DNA from: Dielma fastidiosa | GTDB taxonomy: Bacteria > Bacillota_I > Bacilli_A > Erysipelotrichales > Erysipelotrichaceae | DNA length: 64,000 bases | Direction: 5' to 3' | Assembly (NCBI RefSeq): GCF_000313565.1 | Contig: NZ_HE578925.1 | Location: forward strand, 1 to 64,000 | Shown: positions 54,498 to 63,027 of the stretch, piece by piece | Position numbering within the stretch: the first letter of the stretch is position 1 | Layout: each line of letters opens with the position of its first letter | The notes under the pieces: model-generated | Databases searched by the model: none | What the model saw: the letters and a program-made list of their open reading frames with translations, nothing else | What the model was told of the DNA's origin: nothing | Translations under genes and position numbers: made by a program

Positions 54498-55061
54498 ATG
54501 GAAACAATGGAATTAAAAAAAATGATACATGACACGTTAAATGATCGTGATTTAAGTGTCAGTGAAATACCAGATCTTGATTTATACATGGATCAGATCA
54601 TCAGTTTGATCAATCATGCTTTTGAAGAGAACAAGCGTGATCCTGAAGCTAAGGTTGTTACTAAAACAATGATTAATAATTACACTAAGGAAGGGCTGCT
54701 GCCGCCGGCAAAGGGTAAAAAATATACGCTGGAGCATATGCTGAGGCTGATGATTGTTTTATCAATGAAGAATACACTGTCCTTAGGGGATATTAAAATT
54801 GTGATGCAGAATTTATCGGAGACTGACGATTATAGTGTGGATTCTCTGAAAGATAGTTATACGAGTTATCTTCAGCTGAAGCAGCAGATTCGTGAGTCAG
54901 TAGGTGATGCGATCTGCTGTTTGATTGATGTTGAAATGCTTGATCCGTCACAGAAGAAGGATTTATTATTGCTGCTGCTTGGTTTTACTTCTATGGCTGA
55001 TGAAATGAAGCGGGTCGCGGAGAAGATGATTGATACTTATTTTAAAGGGGAATCAAAATGA
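54498..55061 (+). CDS. DUF1836 protein
   Basis: A 187-residue protein with a MerR-like helix-turn-helix: VTKTMINNYTKEGLLPPAKGKKYT (about residues 53-76) and a helical tail. DUF1836 proteins are common in Bacillota and may bind DNA; function not established. ATG 54498 follows ATGAGG by six bases; ATG 54477 is in frame but has no site. ATGA overlap with the methyltransferase gene. Confidence 0.85.
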   Translation: METMELKKMIHDTLNDRDLSVSEIPDLDLYMDQIISLINHAFEENKRDPEAKVVTKTMINNYTKEGLLPPAKGKKYTLEHMLRLMIVLSMKNTLSLGDIKIVMQNLSETDDYSVDSLKDSYTSYLQLKQQIRESVGDAICCLIDVEMLDPSQKKDLLLLLLGFTSMADEMKRVAEKMIDTYFKGESK

Positions 55062-56410
55062 AGCTGAATCAAAGTTTAAATATTAAAGTCAGGCAGCTTG
55101 CAATGGATGGTCAGGCTTATGTACCAATTCAAGGTGAAACGGTTATACTGAATGGTGTTTTACCTGATGAAGAAGTAAAGGTGACGTTAATCAAACGTAT
55201 TAAAGAGGGTTGGATTGGCAGAGTGGATGCGTTGATCAAGCGTTCGCCGAAAAGAGTTAACAGTGCATGCCCGTACAGTTTAAAATGCGGCGGCTGCGCT
55301 TATCTGCATATGGATTACGCTTATGAGCTTCAGCTTAAGAAACAGCAGCTCATTGATCTTGTCAATAGTCAGGGGCTGCGGCTCAAGGTGCATGATGTGT
55401 GCGGCATGGAGGCTCCCTGTGCTTATCGAAATAAGATTATCATGAGTTTTGGACGGCATGGCAAACAGGTGCAGTTTGGTTTTTATAGTGATTATTCTCA
55501 TGAAATCGTGGATATCAAGAATTGCTTAAATCATGATGAAGTCAGCAATCGCATTCTTCAGACAATTAAAGAGCTGATAATTAAATATCGCGTTGAAATA
55601 TATGATGAAGACCGCCGAACCGGTTTTCTTCGTCATGTTTTGATTAGGCGCGGATTTATGAGTAATCAGACGTTAGTCTGTTTCGTAGGTGCGCAGAAGG
55701 TATGGCCGGGCAGTAAAAATTTTGTGAGTGAATTAATTCAGCGCTGTCCTGAGGTAACAAGTGTGGTTCAGAATACAAATTCAAGAAAAACAAGTGTTGT
55801 GCTGGGCGATGAAGAAAAGATACTATATGGCAAGGGATTTATTATTGATAAATTATTAGGGGTAAAATATACCATATCAGCTAAATCATTTTATCAGATC
55901 AATCATGATCAGACAGAAAAGCTTTATGCCAAAGCGATTGAATTGATGGCTTTAAAGGGTAATGAAATGGTTTATGATATGTATTGCGGAATCGGTACGA
56001 TTGGCATCAGCGCGGCTTCTAAGGCTAAGAAGGTCATTGGTGTCGAAGTCAATCGTCAGGCGGTTGAGGATGCGAAGAAAAATGCGGCTGTGAATCAAAT
56101 TAAAAATGTCGAGTTTGTCTGTGAAGATGCTTCAGCATATATGAAAAAAGCAGCGGCTCAGCGCCGGATGGTAGATGCTGTGTTTATCGATCCGCCAAGA
56201 AGCGGCAGTGATGAGGCTTTTTTGACAGCGTTGGCGAATATGAAACCGAAGCAGATTGTGTATGTGTCATGCAATCCGCAGACGCAGATGCGGGATATTA
56301 AGGTGCTGATGAAATATGGCTATCAGGCAGAGGAATGCTATCCGTTTGATATGTTTCCAAGGACGGCGCATGTTGAGAGTGTTGTGTTGATGTCGCGCAA
56401 AGATAAATAA
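55058..56410 (+). CDS. 23S rRNA (uracil-C5)-methyltransferase, RlmD/RumA type
   Basis: A 450-residue SAM-dependent RNA methyltransferase. The N-terminal TRAM domain (about 1-65) is followed by 4Fe-4S cysteines in CPYSLKCGGCAYLH (near residue 70) with a fourth further on, SAM motif VYDMYCGIGTIGISAA (near residue 308), DPPRSG (near residue 377) and the catalytic YVSCNPQT (near residue 404). It methylates a uridine, probably U1939 or U747 of 23S rRNA; several paralogues exist in Bacillota, so the exact site is open. Confidence 0.93.
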   Translation: MKLNQSLNIKVRQLAMDGQAYVPIQGETVILNGVLPDEEVKVTLIKRIKEGWIGRVDALIKRSPKRVNSACPYSLKCGGCAYLHMDYAYELQLKKQQLIDLVNSQGLRLKVHDVCGMEAPCAYRNKIIMSFGRHGKQVQFGFYSDYSHEIVDIKNCLNHDEVSNRILQTIKELIIKYRVEIYDEDRRTGFLRHVLIRRGFMSNQTLVCFVGAQKVWPGSKNFVSELIQRCPEVTSVVQNTNSRKTSVVLGDEEKILYGKGFIIDKLLGVKYTISAKSFYQINHDQTEKLYAKAIELMALKGNEMVYDMYCGIGTIGISAASKAKKVIGVEVNRQAVEDAKKNAAVNQIKNVEFVCEDASAYMKKAAAQRRMVDAVFIDPPRSGSDEAFLTALANMKPKQIVYVSCNPQTQMRDIKVLMKYGYQAEECYPFDMFPRTAHVESVVLMSRKDK

Positions 56411-56427
56411 AGTGCGAAAAAGTGGCT

Positions 56428-56490
56428 AAAACAAGGGGTTTTCAGTGTTGGGCAGAAGAGTGCTGGATGTCGGAAATCCCTTGTTTTATG
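56428..56490 (+). terminator. Rho-independent terminator
   Basis: AAAACAAGGG (56428-56437) pairs with CCCTTGTTTT (56478-56487) across 40 bases that form further short pairs; T-rich tail. Confidence 0.7.
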
Positions 56491-56979
56491 TCTGTCAGAA
56501 TTTATCTATCATTTTATGTGTGGTAGGTTGAGTTGACAGTACTATTTTTTATGGATTGTGTTGATAGGAGTGATATTTGGAAGGGGAGTTGACAGCAAGA
56601 ATATTTATGAATTGCCCTCTATCCAATCCTTTATACATATATCGGGTGGCAATGGAAGAATAGGACTTCCACTTTTTGCATTTTGATTTAACAGATGATG
56701 GGGATAAATCGTTAGTTTTGTATGTCCATGTATATCCCTATAAAAAGGCCATATTTTCAAAAGGAAGAATATCTTGCCTAATTAGAACGAATATCAAAAA
56801 CATTTTAGCAGCCCAATTACTGATTCCCTTTAGCTGCGTAAATTCTTTTGTTACAGCATTATCATCCAGATATTCTAATTTTCCCAAATTGAGTTATCAG
56901 TAAGAATGGCAACAGTTAATCCTTTGATGTAGAAAACTATTGCATTAGAGGTTCCGATGGATCCAGCCTCCGGCGTTAA
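56491..56979. other. Degenerate gene-poor stretch
   Basis: No intact gene. GAGTTGACAG occurs twice (near 56530 and 56587), each followed by a similar ATTTxTATGxATTG, hinting at a decayed direct repeat. A 75-codon frame at 56676-56903 has no ribosome site and no recognisable product; I treat it as decay. Confidence 0.5.
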
Positions 56980-57117
56980 GATGTACAGCTTGGCCTTTCT
57001 ATCCGTGACTTAGATTTATTCACGATTGGTATGGTCAACGATATGTACTCAGAGAGCAGGAATGATGATTATAAGTTCAAAGAGGTCGCAATGCAGGAGG
57101 ATTTCGACAAATTTTAA
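56980..57117 (+). pseudogene. C-terminal remnant of a phage-type structural or tail-assembly protein
   Basis: An open frame of 45 codons without a start. It reads DVQLGLSIRDLDLFTIGMV and ends MQEDFDKF. The LTIGMV...ND motif and the QEDFDxF end recall small proteins in siphovirus tail gene clusters of Bacillota. No other phage gene is adjacent, so it is a scar. Family recall is not certain. Confidence 0.4.
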
Positions 57118-57144
57118 TGAAAGGTTGCAAATATTAAAAATGTA

Positions 57145-57173
57145 TTGCTATTGTACTTACAAGTGAGTATACT
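57145..57173 (+). promoter_or_regulatory. RelBE promoter with palindromic operator
   Basis: TTGCTA (57145-57150), a 17-base spacer and TATACT (57168-57173). The imperfect palindrome TACTTACAAGTGAGTA (57154-57169) lies between the hexamers, as expected for antitoxin autorepression. Confidence 0.65.
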
Positions 57174-57212
57174 ATAAGTAGAAGAAATGCGTTTTAGAAA
57201 GGAGCGATTACT

Positions 57213-57521
57213 ATGGCAGCAAAATCAGCAAATCTCTATGCCAGAATTGAACCAGAGGTAAAGGAGCAGGCAGAGGGAATTCTTTCTGCACTTGGCATTC
57301 CTGCATCGAATGCAATCAATATGTTCTATAAACAGATTATCCTTCACAGAGGATTGCCCTTTGAGGTCAAGATACCCTCTGCAAGACCATTAGACATGGG
57401 CACTTTATCAGAGGAACAAATAAATGAAGAATTAGAGAAAGGTTATGCGGACATGAAGGATGGTCGTACAAAGCCAGCAAGTAAGGTATTTGCAGACATT
57501 CGCAAGAATTATTATTTATGA
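57213..57521 (+). CDS. RelB/DinJ-family antitoxin
   Basis: A 102-residue antitoxin with the DinJ-type ribbon-helix-helix start (ANLYARIEPEVKEQAEGIL) and GIPASNAINMFYKQII. The C-terminal half is the toxin-binding part. It neutralises the toxin encoded next and represses its own promoter. GAAAGGAG precedes ATG 57213; ATGA overlap with the toxin gene. Confidence 0.92.
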   Translation: MAAKSANLYARIEPEVKEQAEGILSALGIPASNAINMFYKQIILHRGLPFEVKIPSARPLDMGTLSEEQINEELEKGYADMKDGRTKPASKVFADIRKNYYL

Positions 57522-57853
57522 TCTTTGAAATTGAGGTTTCAGAACAGGCGGATAGAGACCTTAGAAATATTTATGAGTATATTGCTTTTGAACTTCAGTC
57601 CCCAGAAAATGCGGCAGGTCAGCTTAACCGACTGGAGGAGGGCATCATGGGACTTGACCAGATGCCTGAGCGTTTTCGTGGATACGAAAAGGAACCGTGG
57701 CACAGTCGAGGTCTGCGCATCATGCCTGTAGATAATTACTGTGTGTTTTACATTCCAGATGCAGAGTATGCTGTCATTACCATAATTCGTGTAATGTATG
57801 GTGGTCGAGATATTGACGCACAGTTAAAAAAGTATACAAATCAGAAGTTATAA
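57518..57853 (+). CDS. RelE/ParE-family toxin
   Basis: A 111-residue toxin with the RelE/ParE fold: VSEQADRDLRNIYEYIAFE, LEEGIMGLDQMPERF, GLRIMPVDNYCVFYIP and IIRVMYGGRDI at the C-terminus. Long alpha-1/alpha-2 helices and VDNYxVFY fit the ParE-like side of the family, so the target (ribosome-bound mRNA or gyrase) is open. Intact, likely active. Confidence 0.9.
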   Translation: MIFEIEVSEQADRDLRNIYEYIAFELQSPENAAGQLNRLEEGIMGLDQMPERFRGYEKEPWHSRGLRIMPVDNYCVFYIPDAEYAVITIIRVMYGGRDIDAQLKKYTNQKL

Positions 57854-57895
57854 GGAGAAGTGAAAACAAATTGTTTACCAAATTAATTTTTCAAA

Positions 57896-58122
57896 ATGGA
57901 AGAAAAAGAATCATATTTTAAGTATCAAATGGATGGATTTAATGATCCAGATTTAGAAAAGTTTCAATTTTATCCTATTCACCTGTGATTAAAAAGGAAT
58001 TTGTACGCAGTAAATCGGAGGAAGAATATATCGATTTATATATTGAAGCGGCAAAAATAATAGCAGAGAATAGTAGGGTTCAAAATACTGTTATAAAGTT
58101 TTATTTTACAAATTTATTCTGA
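57896..58122 (+). pseudogene. Frameshifted small gene of unknown family
   Basis: ATG 57896 opens a 30-codon frame (MEEKESYFKYQMDGFND...) that stops at 57986-57988. A second open frame overlapping it from 57982 continues (PVIKKEFVRSKSEEEYIDLY...) to TGA at 58120-58122. Together they look like one protein of about 75 residues broken by a single indel. Not recognised. Confidence 0.45.
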
Positions 58123-58196
58123 CAGTTAAGTTGTTTCATTTAATAATCACTTCCAAAGGCCATACATTACCAACGCATGTATACACTTCATATAAA

Positions 58197-58228
58197 AATG
58201 AGGATTAATTATTGTATCCTCATTTTTT
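58197..58228 (+). terminator. Rho-independent terminator
   Basis: AATGAGGAT pairs perfectly with ATCCTCATT, followed by TTTT; probably ends the RelBE transcript. Confidence 0.9.
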
Positions 58229-58601
58229 GATTTATTGGCTCTATAACTTTTTTAGGGGTCAACCCACTACCTATAACTTTAGCGGGGTTGTTCAAAAATC
58301 CCTTTAACTCTATGCACAAACTTTATGAGCATATAGGAAGCCGAATGCAGAATGATGATTGGGTATGCTTTTTAGGTATTAATTCATAGAGAAAATAGGC
58401 ATTAGACATAGACGACGGCTGTAATTATAATAGAAGCAATGATTGTAGATGACGAAAGAAGGTTTTGGTAAAGAAGGGTTGATGCGTATGTGAATTACAT
58501 TGAGAATAGAATGTTCTGAATACATTTAAAAATGTAGAAAAATTTGTTTAGGTCTGCAAGCCTATCAACTTGAAATTAAAATTAAAAGGGGGGTAAATCA
58601 A
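58229..58601. other. Gene-free decayed stretch
   Basis: No ORF. A short frame MIVDDERRFW near 58438 resembles the start of a response regulator receiver domain but stops at once; probably a scar or chance. No riboswitch motif recognised upstream of the ECF S-component gene. Confidence 0.4.
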
Positions 58602-59171
58602 ATGAAAAACAATCTTAAGAATTTAACAATTACGGCAATGCTTTTTGCGCTAGGTATGGTGCTGCCGTTCTTTACCGGGCAAATACCGCAGATTGGCGGT
58701 ATGCTGCTTCCAATGCATTTGCCAGTATTTTTATGCGCATTAATCTGCGGCTGGCAGTATGGCCTTCCTATGGCTTTTCTATTACCACTGCTGCGTTCAA
58801 TGTTTTTTGGGATGCCGCCAATTTATCCAACAGCGCTTGCAATGGCTTTTGAATTAGCTGCTTATGCGTTTGTATCTGGCTATTTATATGAAAATTCTAA
58901 ATGGCAGTGTGTTAAAGCATTATATAAATGTCTATGTGTATCAATGATTATAGGCCGTATCGTTTGGGGTATTGCGCAAATACTGCTGCTAAGTATTTCC
59001 GGTACAGCATTCACTTTTCAGGCATTTATTACCGGTGCCTTGCTGAATGCTGTTCCTGGTATCGCACTGCAGCTTATGCTAATTCCTGCCGTGATGGCGG
59101 CCTTGAATCGTGCTAAGGTAGTACCGTTTAAGCATGAGATAAAACAAACAGCAGGCTCAATGGCTAATTAA
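58602..59171 (+). CDS. ECF transporter S component
   Basis: A 189-residue membrane protein with about six segments. The N-terminal ITAMLFALGMVLPFFTGQIPQIG and MLLPMHLPVFLCALICG are typical S-component features. It binds a vitamin or cofactor precursor and docks on a shared EcfAAT module, which is not in the window. Substrate unassigned. AAAGGGGGG precedes ATG 58602. Confidence 0.8.
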   Translation: MKNNLKNLTITAMLFALGMVLPFFTGQIPQIGGMLLPMHLPVFLCALICGWQYGLPMAFLLPLLRSMFFGMPPIYPTALAMAFELAAYAFVSGYLYENSKWQCVKALYKCLCVSMIIGRIVWGIAQILLLSISGTAFTFQAFITGALLNAVPGIALQLMLIPAVMAALNRAKVVPFKHEIKQTAGSMAN

Positions 59172-59468
59172 TGAGTGAAGCAGGGTTAAAAATCCTTTTT
59201 AGCTTAAACGAAAAGGAGGTGAATCAATGATTGTCAGCATGATGCGTGAATGAATCTATCTTTATTTATGAAAGCTTGAAGATATCATGCTTTTTGATCT
59301 TTTGGTCAGTATAAATTAGGTATCACTGCCAGCATTTCTGGGATTTTCTCGCCATAATGTATGGTGCAATTCCTATTACTGCTTCATTTTATAATAGCGG
59401 AATTAAGGAAGATCATTTAATGGAGCAGGTTCAAAGATTAAGTATTATATCAATTAAATAAAAAAGAC
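59172..59468. pseudogene. Decayed coding remnant
   Basis: A strong AAAGGAGGTG at 59213 leads to ATG 59227, which stops after eight codons. A later open frame (YGAIPITASFYNSGIKEDHLM...ISIK) ends at 59460. Several frames would be needed to join them; probably a degraded gene. Family not recognised. Confidence 0.35.
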
Positions 59469-59499
59469 TTGCGCTGGAGTTAACTCCAAGGTGTATAAC
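59469..59499 (+). promoter_or_regulatory. MerR-type promoter of the DUF362/aldo-keto reductase operon
   Basis: TTGCGC (59469-59474), a 19-base spacer and TATAAC (59494-59499). The spacer holds the perfect palindrome TGGAGTTAACTCCA (59475-59488), the classic MerR-family operator and over-long spacer. No MerR gene is adjacent. Confidence 0.85.
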
Positions 59500-59593
59500 T
59501 ATGATGAAGGAGAATCTTTTAAAAACTTCAAAATTCAAAATCTTATTGTTATATTAAAAGTTTAATTTAAGCAAATTTGAAAGGGGACGCGTT

Positions 59594-60472
59594 ATGAAAG
59601 CAAAAGTTTATTTTACACCAGAAATTACAGCAGCCAGTTTGATTAAAATCTATGAGGCATTAGGCAGAAAGCTTCATGGAAAAGTAGCCGTAAAAATTTC
59701 AACCGGTGAACCGGGCGGCCATCATTTTCTGAATCCATTATTAATTAAGGACTTGGTAAAGCAGCTTGATGGTACAATTGTTGAATGTTGTACGGCTTAC
59801 GAGGGAAAACGCATGGATCCAAAGGATCACTGGGAAGCTATTAAACAGCATGGATTCAGTGAAATTGCGCCTTGTGATATTATGGATGAAAAGGGTGAGA
59901 TGGAAATACCGGTTAATGGCGGTTTCCATTTGACTAAAAATATTGTCGGTGAGCATTTTAAGGACTATGATTCATGGCTGATTCTTTCTCACTTTAAAGG
60001 TCATGCTATGGGCGGTTTTGGCGGCGCACTTAAAAATATGAGTATAGGGATCGCATCGACCGATGGAAAGACAAATATCCACACGGCTGGCAAAACATCT
60101 GATCACACAAAGTTATGGGAGAATCTGCCTGAACAGGATGCCTTCTTAGAATCGATGGCTGATGCTTGCAAAGGTGTTGTTGATGCTGTCGGTGAAGAAA
60201 ATATTGTCTACATCAGTGTGGCTAATAATCTGTCTGTGGATTGTGATTGCGATGCTCATCCACATGCACCTGAAATGGCGGATCTTGGTATTTTTGCTTC
60301 ATTAGATCCGGTCGCCTTGGATCAGGCTTGTTATGATGCTGTCATTAATTCGCCGGATTCAGGCAAGGCTGCGCTGATTGAAAGGATGAACAGCCGTCAT
60401 GGTATTCATACTGTTGAAGCGGCCGCCGATTTAAAGCTAGGCAGCCGTGACTATGAAATTATCAATTTATAA
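59594..60472 (+). CDS. DUF362 domain protein
   Basis: A 292-residue DUF362 protein. It shows VAVKISTGEPGGHHFLNP near residue 35, LSHFKGHAMGGFGGALKNM near residue 135 and NLSVDCDCDAHP near residue 215, whose Cys and His could bind metal. No classical ferredoxin domain is fused here; the next gene carries Fe-S sites instead. Function unknown, redox likely. AAAGGGG precedes ATG 59594. Operon with the aldo/keto reductase. Confidence 0.85.
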   Translation: MKAKVYFTPEITAASLIKIYEALGRKLHGKVAVKISTGEPGGHHFLNPLLIKDLVKQLDGTIVECCTAYEGKRMDPKDHWEAIKQHGFSEIAPCDIMDEKGEMEIPVNGGFHLTKNIVGEHFKDYDSWLILSHFKGHAMGGFGGALKNMSIGIASTDGKTNIHTAGKTSDHTKLWENLPEQDAFLESMADACKGVVDAVGEENIVYISVANNLSVDCDCDAHPHAPEMADLGIFASLDPVALDQACYDAVINSPDSGKAALIERMNSRHGIHTVEAAADLKLGSRDYEIINL

Positions 60473-60491
60473 ATAGGATAAGGTGAAATAT

Positions 60492-61586
60492 ATGGAATAT
60501 CGAAGACTTCCCCACGGTGATGAACAAATCAGTGTTATAGGTCTGGGTACCAGCTCATTAGGTGAATCGGACGAATCGGAAATTATTGGTGTTATTGAAC
60601 ATGCGATGCAAAACGGCATCAACTATATTGATTTGGCAGCCGGCCATGCGAAAACATTTGAAGCAGTAGGCAAGGCTATCAAAGGTAAACGTGATCAGGT
60701 CTATCTTCAGATTCATTTTGGCGCTTTATATGATTCCGGAGCGTATGGCTGGAGTACAGATCCTAAGGCAATAAAAAAATCAATCGCCTGGCAGTTAGAG
60801 AAATTAGGGACTAACACGATCGATTTTGGTTTTATACATTGTCTTGATGAAGCGGCTGATCTTGAGGCATTTAAGCGTCATGGCATTATCGAACTGCTGC
60901 TTTCGTTAAAGGAACAGGGTATTGTAAAGCATTTAGGCTTATCTTCACATACACCAGCCTTAGTTCATAAAGTGTTGGATATGAACTTAATCGATATGGT
61001 TATGTTCAGTATTAATCCGGCCTATGATAATCAATATGGTGATTATGCAATCGGTGAAAACAATGAACGAATGAATTTATATCGCCGCTGTGAAAAGGAA
61101 GGGGTGGCTATTTCAGTCATGAAGCCATTCTGCGGCGGGCAGCTGCTGGATGCTAAAAAGTCACCTTTCCATCATGCTTTAAGTGAAGTTCAATGTATTC
61201 AATACGCCTTGGATAAACCAGCGGTTGTTACAGTGTTGCCGGGGGTGCGTAATTTGCGTGATCTGCAAAGCATTTTAAACTATTTGAATGCTTCTGATGA
61301 AGCGCGTGATTATTCTGTACTCGGCTCATTTGAGGCCATCAAGCAGCAAGGCAAATGTGTCTATTGCAAGCACTGCCATCCTTGTCCTGCCGGCCTAGAT
61401 ATTGCGTTAATTAATAAGTATTATGATTTAGCTTTACTGGATGATGAGCTGGCTAAGGATCATTATCATCATCTGGCGAAAAAAGCCAGCGATTGTATAC
61501 AGTGCGCTCATTGTAATACCCGCTGCCCGTTCAGGGTGAATCAGATGGATAGGATGAAAGAAATATCAGCCTATTTTGGTGAGTAA
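60492..61586 (+). CDS. Aldo/keto reductase with C-terminal 4Fe-4S domain
   Basis: A 364-residue protein. Residues 1-270 are an aldo/keto reductase barrel (GLGTSSLG, NYIDLAAGHAK, HLGLSSHTP). Residues about 285-345 hold two Cys clusters, CVYCKHCHPCP and CIQCAHCNTRCPF, for ferredoxin-like 4Fe-4S centres. The canonical catalytic Tyr of AKRs is replaced by Ala-Gly in IDLAAGH, so NADPH reduction may be lost or altered. ATG 60492 follows AAGGTGA; GTG 60483 is in frame. Confidence 0.88.
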   Translation: MEYRRLPHGDEQISVIGLGTSSLGESDESEIIGVIEHAMQNGINYIDLAAGHAKTFEAVGKAIKGKRDQVYLQIHFGALYDSGAYGWSTDPKAIKKSIAWQLEKLGTNTIDFGFIHCLDEAADLEAFKRHGIIELLLSLKEQGIVKHLGLSSHTPALVHKVLDMNLIDMVMFSINPAYDNQYGDYAIGENNERMNLYRRCEKEGVAISVMKPFCGGQLLDAKKSPFHHALSEVQCIQYALDKPAVVTVLPGVRNLRDLQSILNYLNASDEARDYSVLGSFEAIKQQGKCVYCKHCHPCPAGLDIALINKYYDLALLDDELAKDHYHHLAKKASDCIQCAHCNTRCPFRVNQMDRMKEISAYFGE

Positions 61587-61655
61587 GATAAGTTCTAATC
61601 AATTGTATCTTCGATTTAAATGTGTTATTCTACATTTAGAAAGTGAGGTACATTT

Positions 61656-62015
61656 ATGGATAAAACAAGCTTAGATTTTGTGATTGAAAAAACGCATGAG
61701 TTAATGAAGGCATCAACTTGCTGCAATGAATTGAAAGCGGCTGCGCAGGCATGGCTTGATGCTTTAGGAACTGATCATGAGGCAGCTGAAACAGTACGGT
61801 ATTTTGATGTATTGGCAGAAGATATTGAAACTATTGATAATTTAATCGCTTTTGCTGGATCAGACGCTGGTGTACAGTATTTTGGCGCTGAATTGGCCCA
61901 TAATATTGTTGCTCACGGTAAAGAAATCAAAGCGGAAGGGGCTGTATATTGTGACTGCCCGGCTTGCGCGGCTGCTGAATTGATTTTAGCAAAGAAGGAT
62001 AGCTTGCTTAAATAA
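61656..62015 (+). CDS. Small conserved protein with C-terminal CDCPAC motif
   Basis: A 119-residue helical protein. It has CC near residue 22 and the C-terminal YCDCPACAAAELIL. Very similar short proteins in Bacillota are labelled Hsp90 chaperone in databases, though they share nothing with HtpG; the label should not be carried over. Four Cys may bind a metal or Fe-S. GTGAGG precedes ATG 61656. Confidence 0.6.
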   Translation: MDKTSLDFVIEKTHELMKASTCCNELKAAAQAWLDALGTDHEAAETVRYFDVLAEDIETIDNLIAFAGSDAGVQYFGAELAHNIVAHGKEIKAEGAVYCDCPACAAAELILAKKDSLLK

Positions 62016-62208
62016 TGAATACGGAAACACTGATCGTTAAGATTGGTGTTTTTGTTATAATGCGTTCAGAATCCTCAACATGTGATTGCCAGTTATACAA
62101 AATAGTTATTATAAATAATAATATAAGGCGAAATTTAAGAGATATTTAGTTGCAAAACAAAGCCTATATCAGTAATTTGATAGTTAAATTCAGAAAGGAT
62201 AAATGTGT

Positions 62209-62622
62209 GTGCGCATGGCTACAATCATAGATGTAATGCTGTCAATTAAAAGAGAAAGAACCATTCTGTTTTATCATAAGGATACAAATCAATTTGATAA
62301 TTATCCAATATCAAAGACTGAAATGGAGAATCTGACTGATGATGCTTTAATTCCTGAATATGACTATAATAATTTTAGACTGCCATCATACGAAGAGATT
62401 GGTCACAAGGAAATTATGCGTTTGTATGTGAAAGATTGCGTGGAAGATAAAGTAATGAGAACTGCATTATTTAATATTTTAAGAAGAGATGATTATGTGG
62501 ATGCTTTCTTAGAGAAACTACAAGAATTAGCTTTATATGATGATTTTTTAACAATTTGCGGTGATATTTATAATCAAATCTTTGAAGAATGGGCATCCAA
62601 AAATGATTTGCATTTTAGCTAA
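62209..62622 (+). CDS. UPF0158-like hypothetical protein
   Basis: A protein of about 137 residues with an N-terminal strand region, RLPSYEEIGHKEIMRLYVKD near residue 60 and a C-terminal ALFNILRRDDYVDAFLEKLQEL. The layout recalls UPF0158 proteins. The start is unclear: AAAGGA at 62194 favours GTG 62209 (nine bases); ATG 62203 is too close and ATG 62215 rather far. Function unknown. Confidence 0.5.
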   Translation: MRMATIIDVMLSIKRERTILFYHKDTNQFDNYPISKTEMENLTDDALIPEYDYNNFRLPSYEEIGHKEIMRLYVKDCVEDKVMRTALFNILRRDDYVDAFLEKLQELALYDDFLTICGDIYNQIFEEWASKNDLHFS

Positions 62623-62880
62623 GAATTTATTAACATGAAATGGATATGCAGTTTAGATATTAAGTCACTGAGGAAGGTTTGATTGAAATAGTTAATATTT
62701 TACAATTAATTGGAGATGTTTATGACATTTACATAGATTTTGTATTCTTTAAGCATAAGCTTTTTAGCAACTTCCTGTATAATTACATATGATAAAAACA
62801 AGAAAAGGACAAATGAAAACCAGCCTGCAAGGACTAAATTTTTCTTAGGTTTTTTAATGAATATTTCTGTAATCAAACTA
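62623..62880. other. Intergenic stretch before the antiterminator promoter
   Basis: AT-rich. A 64-codon frame at 62740-62934 has no ribosome site and runs through the promoter of the antiterminator gene, so I do not call it. Confidence 0.5.
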
Positions 62881-62909
62881 TTGACAGGCAAATTACACGG
62901 TGCTAGAAT
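62881..62909 (+). promoter_or_regulatory. Promoter of the BglG/LicT antiterminator gene
   Basis: TTGACA (62881-62886), a 17-base spacer and TAGAAT (62904-62909). The spacer begins GGCAAATTACACGG. Confidence 0.8.
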
Positions 62910-62933
62910 GATAGCGTATACAAAATATAGATA

Positions 62934-62986
62934 GGACTGTCACTTCTTTAGAAGGCATAACCTTAATAGCTATTTAGTTATTTTTT
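62934..62986 (+). promoter_or_regulatory. RAT antiterminator site overlapping a terminator
   Basis: GGACTGTCACT (62934-62944) and GAAGGCATAACC (62951-62962) match the ribonucleic antiterminator of LicT/SacY proteins. Its 3' part ATAAC is also the 5' arm of a terminator, pairing with GTTAT (62977-62981) before T6. Binding of the PRD protein would hold the RAT and prevent termination. Confidence 0.8.
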
Positions 62987-63027
62987 AGGGCGCCGTAAAG
63001 AAGTTTTTTTTATAAGGTGGTGAGTGA

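Noticed and set aside
56676-56903. 75-codon ORF
   Set aside because: No ribosome site, low-complexity composition and no recognisable product in a decayed stretch; kept only as part of the degenerate region.
58438-58470. MIVDDERRFW, like the start of a response regulator
   Set aside because: Only ten codons before a stop; too short to separate from chance.
61656-62015. Database-style label Hsp90 chaperone for the 119-residue protein
   Set aside because: No GHKL ATPase motifs and one fifth the length of HtpG; the name is a propagated error.
62740-62934. 64-codon ORF before the antiterminator gene
   Set aside because: No ribosome site; it runs through a consensus promoter and into the RAT.
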